Positions 17,187 to 26,056 of a stretch of 64,000 bases of DNA are shown here, one piece after another. The stretch is taken from contig NZ_CBRF02000001.1 of the NCBI RefSeq assembly GCF_000470315.2, positions 62,001-126,000 on the forward strand, written 5' to 3'. Within the stretch, counting starts at the first letter, position 1, and every line of letters begins with the position of its first letter. The position numbers and the translations under genes were made by a program. This DNA comes from Psychromonas sp. SP041 (GTDB lineage Bacteria > Pseudomonadota > Gammaproteobacteria > Enterobacterales > Psychromonadaceae). The notes under the pieces are model-generated. The model saw only the letters and a list, made by a program, of their open reading frames with translations, ran no database searches and was not told the origin of the DNA.

Positions 17187-19064
17187 CTAGAACGATGGAC
17201 CAGAACTTTCTTTTTCTGAATCATTACTTTTAAATAAGTTCTTAAGTAGCTCCTTAATAACTTTCATAACATTTAATGCTTGCTCACTAAGCTTGTTCTT
17301 TACCTCATCAGGAAGATTGTCAACCGAATCGGTAAGTTCTGAAGCTTCATTAATTATGTCATTAGCCTTCATCTGGATGTCTTCACTAACATCTGGATTG
17401 TTGCATGTTTCATATGCATCTTTGAGTTTTTTGCCGATGTCGTTAAAAGAGTTGTTTAAATCTTCAATGTTCTGTTCCTGCTCTTCTTCAGATGCTCCCT
17501 GACCAGAACTGTTCGTTTTAGAGTGCACTTTGTTTAGTGCCTCTTTAGCAGTTGCTGTAGCACGAGAGAATTCGTTCAGTGAGATATCGGCGATACCATC
17601 TGCATCGTTACTTTTTTCATCATGATAAATCACGTTATCAACTGATTTTGTAGCGCTCTTTACTCCTTTCCCAATTAATCCAGCAACTGCACCAAGACCA
17701 AACAGATCATTGGCTCCTCCGGAAAAACCTCCGTATCCATGATTTTGCTTGGAATGATTTGGTTGTTTGTGGCCTGTCTTTTTACGAGCAACATTAGGAA
17801 TTCTTTGCGCTTGGAAACCATTATTATTCTTTTGTGGATTTGGCCTCTTATTGTAATTCCCTGTGTTCTGTTTCGGTTTTTGTTGATGCTTTGGTCTTTG
17901 TTGACGATACTGACTTCTCTTTGAAGAAGTGCCTTCGCCCTTAATGTGTTCACTATGCGTATTCGTATTCTTTATGTTGTCGATATTTTCATCATCTAAA
18001 GAAGCTTCATCATCTAGAGTGTTTTCATTATTGTCATCAGAGGGTTCATCATCTAGAGTACTTTCATTATTGTCATTAGTATGCTCTTCAGTATCTTCCT
18101 TTGGTCTTCTATATTGTTTGGGTCCGCCGGGGGCGTAATCATCGAGATCAAGTAGCAGCCGCGATATCGGAGATGGTTTAAGACCTTCATCTATTTCTTC
18201 TTCTGGTAGTTTTGCATCGTCAGTTTTTTTACTTTCATCGTCTTTCGATTCAGGAGTGTCAGATTCATGTCTGTTATCTTCATGTCCGACATATTCTAGA
18301 TTGTCAGGATTATATAAGTGTCTATTGTAGTCACTTCGTACAAGCTCTTCTGGGCACTCCATACCTTCAACTTCAACTTCATGAGCATAAATGTCAGTTT
18401 CTTCCATTATGTCCGATGGGTGGTGTCTTTGTATTCTGAGAGCTAACATTCGTACATGAGGGTCTTCAGCAATAAGGGTGCGTCTAACTCTGTGGTAATC
18501 CCGATCTATTTTCGTAACACCTAACTTTCTTAATTCATGCAAATACTTTTTTACGTATTTATCGTGTTCATCGTCGGCGCCATATGACTCTTTGGCTTCA
18601 ATAGTTTGTATCTCTTCGAAAACATCGTCAAGACTGCCGACAAATTCTGGGTGGAGTTCTGCACTTAGGTCGGCTTCTGCAATATTGAACCCTTTTTCAA
18701 CAAACCAGTCTCTTAGTTCATCGTAACTATTGAATCGTTTATCTGGTGGTAACTGCATTGACTCTTTAGCAACAGGAAAGCCTGGTGGGACTCGTGCCGC
18801 ATTGATTAAAATAGAAATCAATGCATCTCTATCAACATCCATTTTAAATCTGCAATATGAACTAATTCTATCTTCAACACTTTTCGTGGCGGCAATATTG
18901 TCTTCTTCAGTCCAATCTTTTGGCAGTTGAGGTTCGTGTTCGCCATCAGCATTCGTATGATGGGCCATTATTGCTTCTAGTTCTCCTGGCTCAAACATCT
19001 CATCCAAATACTCTTGGTGTGTATCTCTTTCTACTTTGTTATTATTATTGTCTGAAGTGGCCAT
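17187..19064 (-). CDS. Large, partly disordered acidic protein with short repeats, unknown
   Basis: 625 residues. The N-terminal ~220 residues are mixed charged and probably folded (helix pattern around DRDYHRVRRTLIAEDPHVR). A long acidic, low-complexity region follows (about 270-360) with a 13-residue repeat around NTLDDE, encoded by a 39-bp imperfect DNA repeat at about 18008-18085. Then comes a basic N/Q-rich stretch (370-430), a glycine-rich hydrophobic segment near GLGAVAGLIGKG, and helical C-terminal acidic sequence. AAAGGA precedes the ATG. It is the last gene of a minus-strand operon with the TraW/IcmX-like paralogue. The composition is like that of secreted or scaffolding substrates, but no family is recognised. 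Confidence 0.6.
   Translation of the reverse strand: MATSDNNNNKVERDTHQEYLDEMFEPGELEAIMAHHTNADGEHEPQLPKDWTEEDNIAATKSVEDRISSYCRFKMDVDRDALISILINAARVPPGFPVAKESMQLPPDKRFNSYDELRDWFVEKGFNIAEADLSAELHPEFVGSLDDVFEEIQTIEAKESYGADDEHDKYVKKYLHELRKLGVTKIDRDYHRVRRTLIAEDPHVRMLALRIQRHHPSDIMEETDIYAHEVEVEGMECPEELVRSDYNRHLYNPDNLEYVGHEDNRHESDTPESKDDESKKTDDAKLPEEEIDEGLKPSPISRLLLDLDDYAPGGPKQYRRPKEDTEEHTNDNNESTLDDEPSDDNNENTLDDEASLDDENIDNIKNTNTHSEHIKGEGTSSKRSQYRQQRPKHQQKPKQNTGNYNKRPNPQKNNNGFQAQRIPNVARKKTGHKQPNHSKQNHGYGGFSGGANDLFGLGAVAGLIGKGVKSATKSVDNVIYHDEKSNDADGIADISLNEFSRATATAKEALNKVHSKTNSSGQGASEEEQEQNIEDLNNSFNDIGKKLKDAYETCNNPDVSEDIQMKANDIINEASELTDSVDNLPDEVKNKLSEQALNVMKVIKELLKNLFKSNDSEKESSGPSF
18008..18085 (-). repeat. 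39-bp imperfect tandem repeat inside the acidic protein gene
   Basis: CATCATCTAGAGT recurs exactly 39 bases apart (18008 and 18047), and the flanking bases are also similar. It encodes two 13-residue units rich in D, N and E. Length variation here would keep the reading frame. Confidence 0.75.
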
Positions 19065-19100
19065 TTTGTTTGTTAATCCTTTTTAATTTATTAAGTTAAA

Positions 19101-20192
19101 CTATTCACTAAGGTCTATTTCGGCATCTTTTCCTAATCGCTCTTTTCTTAACTCAAAAGCTAAATCAATTGCCTTTATTGCTTCGTTATCTAGTGCTGCT
19201 TTGTATTTAAGGACAGACATATGAACCTGAAAAGCTTTCATAACGGCAAGATTTCTCCAAATAACAGAGGGTACTGCTAAATTTGATAGCATTATTTGCC
19301 CAGAAATATTTTCAGTGGATGATGTACCTTTGCCATAATGCTGCTCACCAAATTCATCTAAAGTTGTAATCTCTGACAGGCCCGTTTCAGAATTTGTAAC
19401 AGATCTTTTAGACATTAGTTTTAATAACATAACTCTTGGGAATGATTGCAAAGCTTCAAGTTCGGTATTTTTAACTTTTAGAGTTGTGTTGCCACTTATC
19501 GCTCTAGATTTATCTAAGTACAGTGGAACGTATGGCGGTGCTACTAAATCGATATAGTCATAAATAGCCTGTTCCGCATCTTCAGATAACGATTCCTCAT
19601 CTGCTGTGTCCGAGATTAGAGGCTTAGGATTTATAGCACTTTCAGTAGTAGTGGTTGATAAGTTAGAACAAACGCCATCTCCGCCATTAAATCTTTCGAC
19701 TATTTCATCCTGAGTATCAGAGAATGTAGTTGCGGTTCCACCCTCATTCTCAATTACTGCAGCCATTTGTTCGGAAACGTAGTTTTTGTCATCACTTTCT
19801 TTTTCATATACTTCGGAACCCTCGTTACAGTAAAGGCTGACACTTAACCCCAGGGTTTTTACTGTGTTAAAGGCAGGCATAACCATCTTAGTTACTTCGA
19901 TATTTTGAATTTCTTCGTATGCAGCTCCTTGCCTAACGACCGCATTAGCCCACATGTTATTAGTGTTATCAATTGTAAGAGAAGCCATTGAAGTTGCTTG
20001 TTCCATCATTGAGTCAGCAATTGTTGTCCATAGGTCGTGGTAAAGTAATTCGGCGACGTCATCGGTGATAGATTGCCCTAACTGAGTGTAATCAGTAATA
20101 GGCACCACAGCCGACGATGGTGCAGACAAGCCCAAAAGTGAAGCTCCAATTATTAAAGGGAGTAATTTTTTCTTTGTGTTATTCAAGATCAT
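19101..20192 (-). CDS. TraW/IcmX-like periplasmic protein, paralogue of 35657-36721
   Basis: 363 residues with a signal peptide (cleavage near SAPSSAV). Two blocks match the protein at 35657-36721 closely: VVRQGAAYEEIQNIE in the N-terminal third, and LAVMKAFQVHMSVLKYKAAL at the C-terminus. Both start their mature parts with a VPITD/IPTTD-type sequence. The middle differs and holds cysteines. The other copy sits upstream of DotA/TraY where IcmX/TraW is expected in type IVB systems, so this copy is probably a second envelope component or a specialised variant. Its start overlaps the upstream gene by four bases (ATGA). Family naming rests on context and should be treated as tentative. Confidence 0.6.
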   Translation of the reverse strand: MILNNTKKKLLPLIIGASLLGLSAPSSAVVPITDYTQLGQSITDDVAELLYHDLWTTIADSMMEQATSMASLTIDNTNNMWANAVVRQGAAYEEIQNIEVTKMVMPAFNTVKTLGLSVSLYCNEGSEVYEKESDDKNYVSEQMAAVIENEGGTATTFSDTQDEIVERFNGGDGVCSNLSTTTTESAINPKPLISDTADEESLSEDAEQAIYDYIDLVAPPYVPLYLDKSRAISGNTTLKVKNTELEALQSFPRVMLLKLMSKRSVTNSETGLSEITTLDEFGEQHYGKGTSSTENISGQIMLSNLAVPSVIWRNLAVMKAFQVHMSVLKYKAALDNEAIKAIDLAFELRKERLGKDAEIDLSE

Positions 20193-21511
20193 GTCCTTTT
20201 TACTTTACATACAGCATCTGAAAGACCCCACACCATGGCTAGCTTGCCCTTTGCTGCTTTAACCAGATTTATTTCATTCAAAATGGCACATTTTTCCATG
20301 ACATTTGATTCCATTGTAATTTCAAGCTCTTTGTAGAATAAGTCTAAAGGCATAGGTTTTGATCCCTCATTCTCCATCCATGTTTCACAATCCTCATCTG
20401 ACATAGAAGAGAATTTCTCATGAAGTTCTGACATTGCTGCTTTTGATGCCGAATTCCATGCAAGGTGAGCCCTTTTGAGATATTCGTTAATTAAATAAAG
20501 CTCCATGGCCATTACGCTTATCTTTGATGATTCAAGGCGACGGTATTCTCTTGCTTTATTTACTATGTATGTAGAAATCTGATGCTTTAGCCAATCCATG
20601 CCAAATTCTTCATGGCTTAGGTAGCCCATGTCGAACTCAGTTATCGATTTTTCAAGCTCTTCTAGCTTGGACCATAAGGTTACTTCATCATAGGAGTTTA
20701 AATCTGTTTTTAGCTGTTTTGAAAACTCATTAATCCAAACATCTGAAGCAATAACTGAACAGTAAGTTATTGAGCCTTCAAATAGCCCCTCTCTGTCTTT
20801 AAAGCTTGCTGTTTTATCCCAATTAAAGGCGAGGTCTTTAGCCAAATTAACGGTCATGTTGTTATGCCACTTTACCCATTTGTATATGGTTTCATTTTTT
20901 AGGCCAATATCAGTTAGCATGGAATGGAACTTTAAAGATGCAGGGAATAATGCATTTTTTACATTAACGAGAATATCCTCACTGAGCATATCTTGTTCGA
21001 TAAGGCTTCCAATGTATGGTCTTTCTTCGGCAAATTCAGAAATAAGGGAAAGAATGATCAATACTCTCTTTTTGTCCTTTATATTAGTGATTATTCCTTC
21101 TTGAATTAGCTTACTGGTATTTTTTGCTAAAAGAGACATAATATATTTATTATCGTCATCGTCCTTACCAATGCCCCATTCGTCACCTATTACTTTCACT
21201 ATGGCGCCTTGAAGCATAAAGCTATCAACTAGCTCTCTGCTGTATTTTTCGTAGTTTCCTTCTTTTAATTCAATTGAATCTACTAACGGAGAAATTTCGT
21301 TTAAAGCCTGAACGAAACCTCTGATAACTAACATTTTATCTTTTTGGCTGCTGATCGCGTTTACTTTTGCGATTTTTTTGTTGATTCCGCCTTCAATTCC
21401 TAGTGTGGAAAAGAAGTCATCGTTGGCTTCAACTGTATCGGCATTAAATATATCTTCATTATTTTCGGTGCTATCCCAGCTATCTGGAAATACCTTTTTG
21501 TTGTCTGACAT
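20189..21511 (-). CDS. Plasmid protein of unknown function
   Basis: 440 residues, acidic at the N-terminus (NADTVEANDDFF) and otherwise mixed helical, with no signal peptide or convincing transmembrane segment. A few tryptophan-rich helices occur (YKWVKWHNN, LAWNSASKA). No nucleotide-binding or metal motif is visible. It is coupled to the TraW/IcmX-like paralogue by a four-base overlap and preceded 15 bases upstream by 21527-22123, so all four minus-strand genes probably form one operon. Role unknown. A cytoplasmic accessory of the type IVB apparatus is possible by association. Confidence 0.6.
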   Translation of the reverse strand: MSDNKKVFPDSWDSTENNEDIFNADTVEANDDFFSTLGIEGGINKKIAKVNAISSQKDKMLVIRGFVQALNEISPLVDSIELKEGNYEKYSRELVDSFMLQGAIVKVIGDEWGIGKDDDDNKYIMSLLAKNTSKLIQEGIITNIKDKKRVLIILSLISEFAEERPYIGSLIEQDMLSEDILVNVKNALFPASLKFHSMLTDIGLKNETIYKWVKWHNNMTVNLAKDLAFNWDKTASFKDREGLFEGSITYCSVIASDVWINEFSKQLKTDLNSYDEVTLWSKLEELEKSITEFDMGYLSHEEFGMDWLKHQISTYIVNKAREYRRLESSKISVMAMELYLINEYLKRAHLAWNSASKAAMSELHEKFSSMSDEDCETWMENEGSKPMPLDLFYKELEITMESNVMEKCAILNEINLVKAAKGKLAMVWGLSDAVCKVKRT

Positions 21512-21526
21512 AGTGTATTCCTGGAT

Positions 21527-22123
21527 TTAAACTTCTAGTTCTTTAGCAAGGCTCATGCTCAGTTTATTTTCTTTATTGTACTCAACAATTTGCCTATTCA
21601 AAAAAAGGGCATTTAGATGGGTAGGGGATTGAAATGGGAGCACTTCGCCATCTTCCAATTCTTTTTTAATATCATAAAAGCCGGTTGTTAACTTTATGTC
21701 TACTTTTTGATTCGGGTATAGTATTAATGTTTCTTTAAATGCAGAGTTAGCAATTGCATACTTGACTGATAAGGGGACGCCTATATCGTCGGCAAGAGGG
21801 AAAGACTCGTAACTCTGTGTTGCCATAGTTCGTTCATCTTTCATCGCATCTGAATTAATCGGTGTCATTAGCCTCATTGATTCACTATTTCTTACATAAT
21901 AAGCATCCCACATTCGTGAACCGGTAATCAGGGCGCATAGTTCGTCACTTCGAAGCATCCAAGAAGAAAGCCACCCCATAGGATCCGCCATATACTTTAG
22001 AAAAACCCTTTCTTCGAATTCATTAACCGCATGGTATTCAAGGCCATTCGCCATGATAATTTCTTTGAAAAAACTAATAGCATCTTCGACTTTTGTGCCA
22101 TTTTTTATTAGAGCATTTTTCAT
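21527..22123 (-). CDS. Plasmid protein of unknown function
   Basis: 198 residues, soluble, with aromatic-rich helices (MGWLSSWMLRSDELCALI) and a C-terminal basic helix. No recognised domain. It is the first gene of the minus-strand operon running to 17187. It starts at an ATG with GTTGGGT-type sequence a few bases upstream, a weak ribosome site. It is divergent from 22205-22708 across a short AT-rich space that must hold both promoters. Confidence 0.55.
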   Translation of the reverse strand: MKNALIKNGTKVEDAISFFKEIIMANGLEYHAVNEFEERVFLKYMADPMGWLSSWMLRSDELCALITGSRMWDAYYVRNSESMRLMTPINSDAMKDERTMATQSYESFPLADDIGVPLSVKYAIANSAFKETLILYPNQKVDIKLTTGFYDIKKELEDGEVLPFQSPTHLNALFLNRQIVEYNKENKLSMSLAKELEV

Positions 22124-22204
22124 GTTGGTTGGGTCGCTTTCTTGTTTTTTGTATGAATTACAATATAATTGATTACACTTAATATTTCAATAATATGTGC
22201 AATT

Positions 22205-22708
22205 ATGAGCAAAGAGTCAAAAGTATTTGAATTAAATTATAGAAGACCTGAAATTAATTTATTAAGAGAGCTTTCAGGCGACATTTCTAACTTTAAAAAA
22301 GGGTTTAGTGCCAATCTTAAATACACTTTTATCCTTGGTCCGTGGAGCTCTTCATTCTTTGGCTTTGAAATTGAGTCAAATAAAGGTTATTTGGGGGTTC
22401 CTGATATGATTTTTAATTACATATCTGAAGGTGGTGTGTACTTAATTAATTATATTAAAGGAAGACCAGGGATATTTCTCGTTTTGTATAGCGGAAAAGA
22501 GCTAGATGGCGGTCGGCCTATTGCTATTAGAATATTTATGAGAGAAAAAAGAGTTAATGCGTTATCTCAATTCAAGAAGATTAGACTAATCAGAATGGAT
22601 GGGAGCGGAGAGGCTACTCCAGGGTATTCTGAAGATGAATTTATTGTTCGTGTGAAAGAGTGCAAGGGGCTTGACTGGGAGAATTTTGGAAGAAAAAGAA
22701 AAAGTTAG
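22205..22708 (+). CDS. Small basic protein of unknown function
   Basis: About 167 residues from ATG 22205; a TTG at 22169 is in frame but lies in a likely -10 region (TATAAT at 22164-22169). The sequence is beta-rich and basic, with GPWSSSFFGFE, IKGRPGIFLVLYSG and a C-terminal basic RKRKS. No known family is recognised. It lies between the divergent operon at 22123 and the pilin-like gene, with no shared ribosome-site pattern. Confidence 0.45.
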   Translation: MSKESKVFELNYRRPEINLLRELSGDISNFKKGFSANLKYTFILGPWSSSFFGFEIESNKGYLGVPDMIFNYISEGGVYLINYIKGRPGIFLVLYSGKELDGGRPIAIRIFMREKRVNALSQFKKIRLIRMDGSGEATPGYSEDEFIVRVKECKGLDWENFGRKRKS

Positions 22709-22834
22709 TGTGTGATTACTAGTGAAATTAGAGTTATAGTTAATTCACTTCTTATTTAAAGTTTTGTTGTAAATGTCAAGTTTTTGGTGCACTATTATCC
22801 ACCTATAACAATTTTGTACATTTTGAGGTTCGTC

Positions 22835-23293
22835 ATGCAACATATAATCCTTGTGATTATAGCGATAGTTATAGGTGTTAGTGCGACTATCTCCGGTACA
22901 TTTTTCGGAGGGGAAACAATGACAGATGGAAAAATTACAACAGAAGCAACAAAGTATAGAAATGAAGGGGTTCAGATTGCAAGTGCAGTTACCCTTTATA
23001 AAGCCAATGGTAATGAGATAGCTGACGGCTTCTCATTAAACACGCTTATCGAAGAGGGGTATCTACAAGTGATACCAGATGGATGGGAGGCTAGTTCTGA
23101 CTCTGTAACAAGAGATCTAGACGAAGATGACGAGCTTTCTGAGAAAGTTTGTTTTGAAGCAAATTCACAAGCTGGATATTCCTATTCATCTACCGAAGAC
23201 GATGTGTTCGAGTACTCATTTGATACTGAATACGGAATTCCGTATTGCAGTATGTCAGACTTAAGTTCGTATGTACCTTGTTGTGTTCAGTAG
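22835..23293 (+). CDS. Pilin/pseudopilin-like protein lacking a prepilin leader
   Basis: 152 residues from ATG 22835 with GAGG upstream. The N-terminus is one hydrophobic helix (MQHIILVIIAIVIGVSATIS), followed by an amphipathic helix (TKYRNEGVQIASAVTLYKAN) and then a GYLQVIPDGW loop. This arrangement is typical of type IV pilins. Four cysteines cluster in the C-terminal part, including a terminal CC. The canonical G|F-x3-E prepilin peptidase site is absent, so it may be inserted without processing or act as a membrane-anchored pilin-like subunit. A PilV-like protein with a proper leader is encoded at 52121-53788. An alternative GTG start at 22784 lacks a ribosome site. Confidence 0.6.
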   Translation: MQHIILVIIAIVIGVSATISGTFFGGETMTDGKITTEATKYRNEGVQIASAVTLYKANGNEIADGFSLNTLIEEGYLQVIPDGWEASSDSVTRDLDEDDELSEKVCFEANSQAGYSYSSTEDDVFEYSFDTEYGIPYCSMSDLSSYVPCCVQ

Positions 23294-23310
23294 TAAGCTA
23301 ATCTATCGCT

Positions 23311-23337
23311 AAAGGCAGCCATCAGGCTGCCTTTTTT
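23311..23337 (+). terminator. Rho-independent terminator after the pilin-like gene
   Basis: AAAGGCAGCC pairs perfectly with GGCTGCCTTT over a four-base loop, followed by a T run. Confidence 0.92.
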
Positions 23338-23343
23338 GTTTAA

Positions 23344-23371
23344 TTGTCGGCAAAATTTTGTATGGTATATT
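23344..23371 (+). promoter_or_regulatory. Promoter and strong ribosome site for the DNA polymerase gene
   Basis: TTGTCG (23344-23349) and TATATT (23366-23371) with 16-base spacing. The ribosome site AAGGAGG at 23390-23396 is one of the strongest in the window. Confidence 0.6.
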
Positions 23372-23401
23372 AAGTCAATATTTCGAGCCAAGGAGGTTTA
23401 G

Positions 23402-25960
23402 ATGAGCAAAAACGTAATAGTTGAAGCAAAGTCTATTATTAACCAGATAGTTAAGTATAAAAAAGAAGAAAAGCCAAATGAGCCTAATGAAGCAATACAT
23501 AAGTTCTCTGAACATATTAGAGGACTCATATTAAAGTACGAGCCTGATAATATCGCAGTGATATTTCCAAAAGACTCAGACCTTTTAGACCATGAAGCAA
23601 GTGTAATAAGAAATATTCTTCTTTCTATGGGAGTCGCTTGCTTTGATGTTCCTTCAGAGATGATCGGGCACCATATTCATTCATTGAAAAAATCCTTACC
23701 TGGCGATGTCTTGATTTCAAGCCTTTCAAGTTCGATGTTGCAGCACATAGATCAAGGCTCGAAGGTCCTTCGATTTGATACAAATGATATAATTACTGAG
23801 TCTTCTTTAAAGTCAATTATGGGTATAGAAGCCTCTATGATTAAAGATTTTGTAGCTATGTCTGGCGATCCAGATTTTGGCATTGAAACAATCGTTGGCC
23901 ACAAAATGTCAATCGATTGGTTAAAAAAGTATGGCGACCTGCAGTCAATTATTAAGAATACCGATAAGCTTAATAAAGTAATGGGTTCTTTAGTTAGCAT
24001 GAAGTCAGACGATATCATGAGACAAAGAGCTATTTGCGATTACTCTAGTATAGAGACATTTTATGATGCAATCCCTGTTTCATCAGTATCTCGTGCGCCA
24101 GTTAACGAAGAAAATCTTAACCAAATTTATATTGAAAATAAACTTTTTGAATGGTTACCTGATGATTTAAGAAAGAAACATACACCAAAGATTAACCTTG
24201 GGAGCGATATAACTTACTCTATTGAAGTTAACTCAGAAGCAGGTCGTCATAGCTTTGCTAATAATTTAATTGATGGCAAAGGAATTTCTTTCTCAAGAAC
24301 AGGAGACTTTTGTGCATTTTCAATAACAAACGGCGAGTCATATGTACTGAATATTACGAGCCCAGATAATATGAGTTTAGTGAAAGACATTCTGTCGAAT
24401 AAAGAGCAAAAGATTGTTACCCATGACGCGAAATCACTAATGCATTGGGCTAATCGAAACGGATTTGAGATAAATAATTTGGTTTCTGATTCAGCTATCT
24501 TGGCCTACACCATTGATACATCTAACAAAGAAACTCGGTACACAGGCCTGTCAAAAGACTTTCTTGGTATTAATGTAAAAACATCCTTAAAGGCGGCTAG
24601 TGAAGAAGATAAAATTAGAGTCGCTGGAGAATCTTCTGATTTAATACTCAGGTTGAATAAAATGCTTTATTTGATAGCAAATAAAGATGGGCGATCTAGA
24701 TATATATTTGAAAAACTTGAGCTTCCTTTAATTAAAACTCTTTTTAATATGGAAAAAGAGGGTGTTCATGTAGATGTGAATAAAATTAAGGATTTCGAAG
24801 TAGATCTGAAAGTCCGAATTAATAAAATACAAAATGAGATTAACTTTACTGCAAAGGAAACAATCCAATTAAGCAAGCCTGCTGATGTGGGTAAATATCT
24901 TTTTGATATATTAAAAGTGCCTGAGCAAAGCAAAAAAGGTTCTGAGAGAAGCACTGCAGAAGAGGTTTTATCTAAGGCACATGATGTTCATTATACAGTT
25001 CCAATGATTTCTGAGTACCGAAAATTAGATAAACTTATGAGTACCTATGTTTCACCTTACCTATTGCTTTTAGATAAAGGGGAGACAAAGATCTACTCTA
25101 ACTTTATGCAGAACGTGACATCTACATCAAGATTGTCATCAAGAAACCCAAACCTTCAGGCTATTCCAATCAGAAGCGAAGAAGGGAGAAAGTTACGGGG
25201 AGCTTTCACTGCATTGGAGGATGGGTTTATTTTAGCAGTAGATTATTCTCAAATGGAATTAAGGATTTTAGCTCACCTTAGTAAGGATGAAGCACTTATT
25301 GAGGCATTTAACTCAGGAGCCGACATTCACCTCATTACGGCCTCTAAAGTATTCAATATTCCTCCGTCTGAAATAACCGGAGAGCAAAGAAGATATGCTA
25401 AAGCAATAAACTTTGGGATTGTTTATAAGATGACTCCGTTTGGATTGTCAAAAAAATTAGATTGTAGTCCTGAACAAGCAACAAGATTTATAGATAGTTA
25501 CTTTAGTGTTTTTCCAGGTGTTAAAACATATATTGATCACTCAGTTAAGCTGGCTCGTGAAAAAGGTTATACAGAAACACTCTTTGGAAGAAAGCAATTT
25601 CATCCAAATATCCGCAGCAGTAATCAAGCAGATAGGGGGAGAGCAGAAAGGGCGGCAGTTAATGCGCCAATGCAGGGCACTGCCTCAGATATTATTAAGT
25701 TAGCAATGAACCGTATAATGGAGCATATTTCTGAACATAATTTAAAGTCAAAAATGTTAATCCAAGTTCATGATGAATTGGTTTTTAATGTTGATAAAAG
25801 CGAACAAAATACTTTTCCTTTGATTGCAAAGAAGATAATGGAAAGTTCGGCTAGGTTAGTTGTTCCTTTGGTAGCAGATGCCGATATAGGTAAAGATTGG
25901 GCATCTAGTCATAGCCTAGAAAGTTTTAAGAAAAACATTGAACAAGAAATGGTTGTTTAA
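23402..25960 (+). CDS. Family A DNA polymerase (PolA-like) with eroded nuclease domains
   Basis: 852 residues. The C-terminal polymerase domain is intact: motif A DYSQMELR (D614), motif B region RRYAKAINFGIVYKM, and motif C QVHDELVF (D791). Upstream, residues ~290-440 match the position of the PolI 3'-5' exonuclease domain but lack the D-x-E of motif I (GISFSRTGDF) and the usual aspartates further on (VTHDAKSLMH, ESSDLILRL). Residues ~50-220 resemble a degenerate 5' nuclease/H3TH region (MSGDPDFGIETIVGHKMS) without the normal acidic cluster. It is probably a non-proofreading plasmid polymerase for gap filling, or possibly lesion bypass. Nuclease loss is judged by eye. Confidence 0.88.
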   Translation: MSKNVIVEAKSIINQIVKYKKEEKPNEPNEAIHKFSEHIRGLILKYEPDNIAVIFPKDSDLLDHEASVIRNILLSMGVACFDVPSEMIGHHIHSLKKSLPGDVLISSLSSSMLQHIDQGSKVLRFDTNDIITESSLKSIMGIEASMIKDFVAMSGDPDFGIETIVGHKMSIDWLKKYGDLQSIIKNTDKLNKVMGSLVSMKSDDIMRQRAICDYSSIETFYDAIPVSSVSRAPVNEENLNQIYIENKLFEWLPDDLRKKHTPKINLGSDITYSIEVNSEAGRHSFANNLIDGKGISFSRTGDFCAFSITNGESYVLNITSPDNMSLVKDILSNKEQKIVTHDAKSLMHWANRNGFEINNLVSDSAILAYTIDTSNKETRYTGLSKDFLGINVKTSLKAASEEDKIRVAGESSDLILRLNKMLYLIANKDGRSRYIFEKLELPLIKTLFNMEKEGVHVDVNKIKDFEVDLKVRINKIQNEINFTAKETIQLSKPADVGKYLFDILKVPEQSKKGSERSTAEEVLSKAHDVHYTVPMISEYRKLDKLMSTYVSPYLLLLDKGETKIYSNFMQNVTSTSRLSSRNPNLQAIPIRSEEGRKLRGAFTALEDGFILAVDYSQMELRILAHLSKDEALIEAFNSGADIHLITASKVFNIPPSEITGEQRRYAKAINFGIVYKMTPFGLSKKLDCSPEQATRFIDSYFSVFPGVKTYIDHSVKLAREKGYTETLFGRKQFHPNIRSSNQADRGRAERAAVNAPMQGTASDIIKLAMNRIMEHISEHNLKSKMLIQVHDELVFNVDKSEQNTFPLIAKKIMESSARLVVPLVADADIGKDWASSHSLESFKKNIEQEMVV

Positions 25961-25999
25961 ATAAGTATATAATAAATAAAGGATTTATTTTTTAAGTGT

Positions 26000-26028
26000 T
26001 TGACATTAAGGAATATAGTCATTATATT
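26000..26028 (+). promoter_or_regulatory. Promoter for clpX
   Basis: TTGACA (26000-26005) and TATATT (26023-26028), 17-base spacer, about 30 bases before the start codon. It gives this clpX its own promoter without any clpP nearby. Confidence 0.7.
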
Positions 26029-26056
26029 ATATCTATAATTTAGAAGAGGCTATGGT

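Noticed and set aside
18212-18439. A plus-strand gene within the acidic protein gene
   Set aside because: It is a frame shadow of the 17187-19064 gene with no ribosome site.
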